A DNA stretch of 64,000 bases from Miltochrista miniata (Eukaryota > Arthropoda > Insecta > Lepidoptera > Erebidae), in assembly GCA_933228765.1 (NCBI GenBank), contig OW121775.1, positions 11,943,114-12,007,113 of the forward strand, given 5' to 3'. The position numbers were made by a program, and so were the translations under genes. Of this stretch, positions 62,726 through 64,000 are shown piece by piece. A model generated the notes under the pieces. That model was given only the letters and a program-made list of their open reading frames with translations, had not been told where the DNA came from and made no database searches. How positions within the stretch are numbered: position 1 is the stretch's first letter; the number at the start of each line of letters is the position of its first letter.

Positions 62726-62889
62726 CAAACAGTTCTTACGGGAATATAAAATTCCTGTTGTTTTTTTTTTTTTTTTTTTTTCTTTTTTTTTGTTTTCGGA
62801 CAAAATACGTTTGACAAATTCCTACACCACTATCTGTATACTTACATACTTTGTCAGTATAAAACAGATTCCGGCGAGATTGAACTGAG

Positions 62890-63285
62890 TGATAAAAACT
62901 ATTAGGAGAATAATTGGCCTGCAGGTCAGGTCAAATTTAAGAAGCAATTGGTTAAAATTATTTATATAGGTAGTTGTATTACTTACTAAGTGTTTAACAT
63001 GATCATTTTCCATCCTTTTGCTTACATAAAAAATATCCAGATAATTATAATTATCACCAACGCACCTGTATTCAGAAAAGTCATCAGTAACAGCTATTTC
63101 ATTCTTCAAAAGAAAGTAAAACGTTTCCTCTTTATCATAACTATTTATTCTTAGATATAATCAATAATTAGTCATTAAGTTTCTAAGTATTACATACTAA
63201 TAACATTTAAATATATAGTGTATATATATTTTAATTATAGGTATGCATGTATTTACGTATTTATGATAATATCGGTAACGTTATG
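62890..63285. other. intergenic, no recognised feature
   Basis: AT-rich sequence with chance frames on the minus strand only. Confidence 0.4.
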
Positions 63286-63289
63286 TTTA

Positions 63290-63655
63290 TTAATATGCAC
63301 ACACTTATTGCCCGTGAGGCGACGCGACGGGGTCCCTTGTCGCGACGGGTAAGAGTACAAAATGTCGCCACCCCGATACATTCCGAGGATGTCGTAAGTA
63401 ATTCATTGCGTAAAGAAGGAAAACTCGAAATTAAACCCGGTTGTCAATGAAATGACAATAGTTAAGCCAAGTTGCGGCGGCGGCGGCTTGAAAATTTTCA
63501 ACTGCGGGTCACGGCGCGGCGATTGCACCTGTCCATTTCAACACGTCAATAGGCACGCCAACTATTACGTGGAACATAAAACTATATGGTGAAATCTAGG
63601 CGTATGCTATGCCTCTAACTACCCCTTCGGGGATAAAGGCGTGATTATGTATGTA
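63290..63655 (+). mobile_element. RTE-tailed non-autonomous retroposon
   Basis: GACGGGTAAGAGTACAAAAT GTCGCCACCCCGATACATTC …GGTTGTCAATGAAATGACAA TAG…ACCCCTTCGGGGATAAAGGC GTGATTATGTATGTATGT. Same family as 31905-32290 in the other direction; tail (TATG)n. Confidence 0.7.
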
Positions 63656-64000
63656 TGTACTCTTATTTACTTTATTTTCCCTTCACATCTCCTCTGTGAG
63701 GCCTACTGGAAAAGATTTCTGTAGAAATAAGTAGCGGCTTGTACAAAGTTCCTTGTTTTTTTTACTTTTTCGCAGTTGTGTGTACAAAACTAATAAATAA
63801 AAATAAAGGAGAAAAAAAAATTAAAAATAAATAAATGTTAAATTATTTTAGTAACTTTTACTGGGCGTAACTAATAGGTTGAAAACTTAAGAATCGACTA
63901 AATAAAACGTTCCATAGACAATTCATCCTAAAGAAAGCAGATGGAGGTTATAGTTCTGACTCGTTCTACCTAGTTAACTTAGAAGTTGCAAGAAAGAGAT
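63656..64000. other. intergenic, no recognised feature
   Basis: A-rich sequence around 63780-63835; nothing assigned. Confidence 0.4.

Overview
The window is nuclear DNA from an insect, most likely a moth or butterfly. It holds most of one host gene on the minus strand: the orthologue of Drosophila legless (lgs) / vertebrate BCL9, the Wnt/beta-catenin co-activator that joins Armadillo to Pygopus. I could place 17 coding exons between 41792 and 338. They join in a continuous reading frame, each with AG/GT splice borders except one uncertain acceptor. Both signature domains are readable: HD1 (Pygopus-binding) at 17250-17378 and HD2 (Armadillo-binding) at the start of exon 7555-8177. The 5' coding start (above 41792) and the 3' end (below 338) are not identified. 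A lepidopteran host is inferred from the gene sequence and from the dispersed repeat families; no species can be named.

Almost everything else is transposable-element (TE) sequence in the large introns and upstream of the gene. Main blocks by position: a Tc1/mariner-type MITE with a Harbinger-type MITE inside it (2732-3484) and a relative (9570-9935); a nearly complete CR1-like LINE with an SGNH-esterase ORF1 (11276-16383, minus) sitting at the tail of an R1-clade 3' fragment; Jockey-like LINE 3' fragments (16.8-17.1 kb, 18.8-19.2 kb); a nested stack at 19.26-23.95 kb whose innermost member is a 3860-bp hAT-like element made mostly of two opposed arrays of a 100-bp satellite; a damaged second copy of that satellite element (38.2-40.7 kb); R1-clade LINE remains (33-37 kb and 46-47 kb); a 1002-bp Harbinger MITE (34532-35533); an inverted-arm element with 8-bp duplications (44277-45228); a Jockey-like LINE with an almost intact ORF2 (51.7-54.6 kb); a 1.9-kb 8-bp minisatellite (55.1-57.1 kb); a 5'-truncated RTE-like LINE insertion (57695-58432); a 1340-bp hAT element (59844-61183); and a 962-bp GC-rich poly(A) retroposon inside a SINE (61389-62350).

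The most unusual observations are: (1) the hAT-like element carrying 19 forward and 14 inverted units of a 100-bp satellite, inserted exactly at the 8-bp duplication of an older MITE, which lies inside a third element; (2) a SINE with a 5S-rRNA-like head (38256-38617, 11-bp target duplication) whose tail matches the end of the RTE-like LINE present in the same window; (3) the GC-rich 962-bp retroposon with an 18-nt A-tail, a perfect 14-bp duplication and no recognised relatives; (4) the CR1/R1 nesting. Target-site duplications were found by eye and fix many element borders to the base. No database search was possible, so family names rest on motifs, terminal sequences and duplication lengths.
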